DNA from: JBBQVS01 sp038211295
Lineage (GTDB): Bacteria > Chloroflexota > Ktedonobacteria > Ktedonobacterales > Ktedonobacteraceae
Assembly (NCBI GenBank): GCA_038211295.1
Contig: JBBQVS010000037.1
Location: 1-35,646, forward strand
Length of the DNA stretch: 35,646 nt
Direction of reading: 5' to 3'
Shown here: positions 34,129 to 35,646 of the stretch, piece after piece
Layout of the letters: the number at the start of each line of letters is the position of its first letter
Numbering within the stretch: the stretch's first letter is position 1
Translations under genes and position numbers: made by a program
Notes under the pieces: generated by a model
Database searches by the model: none
Told to the model about the DNA's origin: nothing
Seen by the model: only the letters and a program-made list of their open reading frames with translations

Positions 34129-35646
34129 ATGGCAAAAGAGTCCACGACACAAAGTACACCCCAACCACAAATAGAGCAAAAAAGTGAACACGCAAGCGGG
34201 AAGCAGACACTTGGGCCGCTGCTCTGCTGGGCAGTTGTCTTCGCAGATATCGGCACCTCTATCTACTATGTCCCAGGTATTCTTTATGGAACTGTTGGCA
34301 AGCTTGCAGGCTTCTTCGTTTTTCTCACCATGGCAGTCTTTATTTTGCTCACGTTCAAATACACCGAAGTGACCTACCGCTTCCCGCAAGGTGGCGGCGT
34401 CGTAACGGTTGCGGCCCAGGCACTCAACAATTGGTTTGGGGCATTGGGTGGCATGTTTATTCTCGTTGATTACTTTCTTACAAGCTCGATTAGCTGTCTC
34501 TCTGGAATGCTTTATCTCAGTGTTGTGTTTCCAGCACTCGGCCCCAAATCAGCGTTTTTGGGCCAGAGTATAACACTCTGGATCACTTTGCTTGTGCTGG
34601 TCTTGCTGGGTGTTCTCAACTGGGTGGGGGTAAGCGAGAGCGCGAAAGTTAGCCTCGTTGGGGCAATTGTCGCCTTCTTTAGCGATATAGCAATTCTCGT
34701 TACTGTGTTTACGCATATCTCCTTTGGGGAGTTTCTCGCGCTCTTTCCCAATATGTTTTCAGGGCAACATTTCACCATTGGAACGCTGCTGGTGGGCTTC
34801 GCAGGTTCGTTTCTGGCATTCTCAGGATTGGAAAGTATCTCACAGCTCGCGCCAGAGATGAAGCTGCCACGCAGAATGGTGAGCAAGATGGCCCTGTTTC
34901 TTGTAATACTCACTGTCGGTCTCACCAGCCCCCTGCTTACGCTCCTCTCTACCCTGCTGGAACCACGCGCCGCCGCGAGTTCTGTCCAATCAGCACAGAT
35001 CATTTCAATTCTCGCTGGCAAATGGGGCGGGCCACTGCTCCGAACAGAGGTAGCGATCAGTGCCAGCGCGTTACTCATCTTCGCGGGTAACACCGCGATT
35101 ATCGGTTCATATCACGTCTTTCTCGCGCTTGCCCGTATGGAGTTTTTCCCGGAGATTATCACGCGACATAACAAGCTCCGCAATACGCCACACTATGCGA
35201 TTATGCTTGCCACGGGTATTCCTATTCTAGTGTTGCTTCTGGTTAGAGGAAGAATCGATATTCTCGGCGACATGTACGCGTTCGGCCTGCTCGGTGCGTT
35301 CACGCTCACCTGCTTGAGCATGGATATCGTGCGCTATAAGACGCGTAAAGCACGCAAGAAAGAGCAGGCACTTCTCGCTCAGAACGCGGGCAAGCCGACA
35401 CGCGAGCAACAAGTATCCGCGCACGATGCACATGAAAGTACGGAGGATATCATTGAAGACCGGGCGACGGAGGACGCTACCCCGACAGCAGAAAAGCCGG
35501 AACGCGAGGGACGCTGGACACGTTCGACGCTTAACTATTGTCTGGGCATCCTCACAACAGTTCTTGTTATCATTGCATGGTCAACCAACCTCGTCTACAA
35601 GTTGCCCGCGACTGAATTCGGTGGCTCGGTCTCGCTTGTCGGCATG
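34129..35646 (+). CDS. APC-superfamily transporter, 3' end beyond the window
   Basis: 506 codons are open to the window edge without a stop. The start ATG has AGGAGA 4-9 nt upstream. After a hydrophilic tail, the first helices contain FADIGTSIYY (Asp40, Tyr47), RFPQGGGVVTVAA and ILVDYFLTSSIS (Asp114-Tyr115). The Asp-x6-Tyr and Asp-Tyr spacing is the same as in the KimA-like protein at 21599. About nine to ten helices lie before a charged cytosolic loop rich in Glu/Lys (about 400-460); another helix follows. It may be a second K+ transporter or an amino-acid permease. It is divergent from the kdp operon, sharing a 232-nt intergenic region. Confidence 0.75.
   Translation, partial: MAKESTTQSTPQPQIEQKSEHASGKQTLGPLLCWAVVFADIGTSIYYVPGILYGTVGKLAGFFVFLTMAVFILLTFKYTEVTYRFPQGGGVVTVAAQALNNWFGALGGMFILVDYFLTSSISCLSGMLYLSVVFPALGPKSAFLGQSITLWITLLVLVLLGVLNWVGVSESAKVSLVGAIVAFFSDIAILVTVFTHISFGEFLALFPNMFSGQHFTIGTLLVGFAGSFLAFSGLESISQLAPEMKLPRRMVSKMALFLVILTVGLTSPLLTLLSTLLEPRAAASSVQSAQIISILAGKWGGPLLRTEVAISASALLIFAGNTAIIGSYHVFLALARMEFFPEIITRHNKLRNTPHYAIMLATGIPILVLLLVRGRIDILGDMYAFGLLGAFTLTCLSMDIVRYKTRKARKKEQALLAQNAGKPTREQQVSAHDAHESTEDIIEDRATEDATPTAEKPEREGRWTRSTLNYCLGILTTVLVIIAWSTNLVYKLPATEFGGSVSLVGM

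Noticed and set aside
34512..35093. 193-aa open frame on the minus strand
   Set aside because: It is antisense to the second APC transporter, which reads continuously on the plus strand with clear motifs and a ribosome site.

Overview
The window reads as a chromosomal segment of a soil-type bacterium, most likely a member of the Chloroflexota close to Ktedonobacter. That placement is inferred from gene style only: MoxR/von Willebrand pairs, large secreted glycosidases with Gly- or Thr/Pro-rich linkers, a cyanobacterial-type RRM protein and a KdpD stub. No rRNA, tRNA or CRISPR array was seen.

Left edge (1-1980): a possible right end of an IS200/IS605-type element (hairpins at 90-131) abuts a short type II restriction endonuclease-like gene. 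A convergent class D12 adenine methyltransferase follows. This block is visibly more A+T-rich than the rest and looks like an acquired, possibly decayed, restriction-modification unit.

Middle (2.2-21.5 kb): housekeeping and degradative genes, mostly in small units. They are an RRM RNA-binding protein with a strong bidirectional terminator, a 95-aa unknown plus ATP-grasp ligase pair, a secreted beta-propeller protein, a HAD hydrolase plus LURP-one protein, a GH38 alpha-mannosidase, a JAMM metalloprotease, a zinc-ribbon membrane protein, and purA. The moxR-like ATPase, VWA protein and rsmG form a tight minus-strand operon. A nitrilase-fold protein with Ser in place of the catalytic Cys follows.

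Right part (21.6-35.6 kb): a potassium-homeostasis island. It holds a KimA-like APC transporter with two C-terminal universal-stress-like domains and a KdpD stub (sensor plus USP domains, no histidine kinase). It also holds a kdp operon (receiver-only regulator, 31-aa membrane peptide, kdpF, kdpA, kdpB, kdpC) and a second APC transporter that runs off the end. A secreted GH30 glycosidase on the opposite strand sits between the KdpD stub and kdpC. No histidine kinase and no DNA-binding KdpE are present. The leader of the receiver/kdp operon can fold so that its ribosome-binding site is paired, and another strong hairpin separates kdpB from kdpC. The regulation of this K+ system is the most promising place to look for something undescribed.
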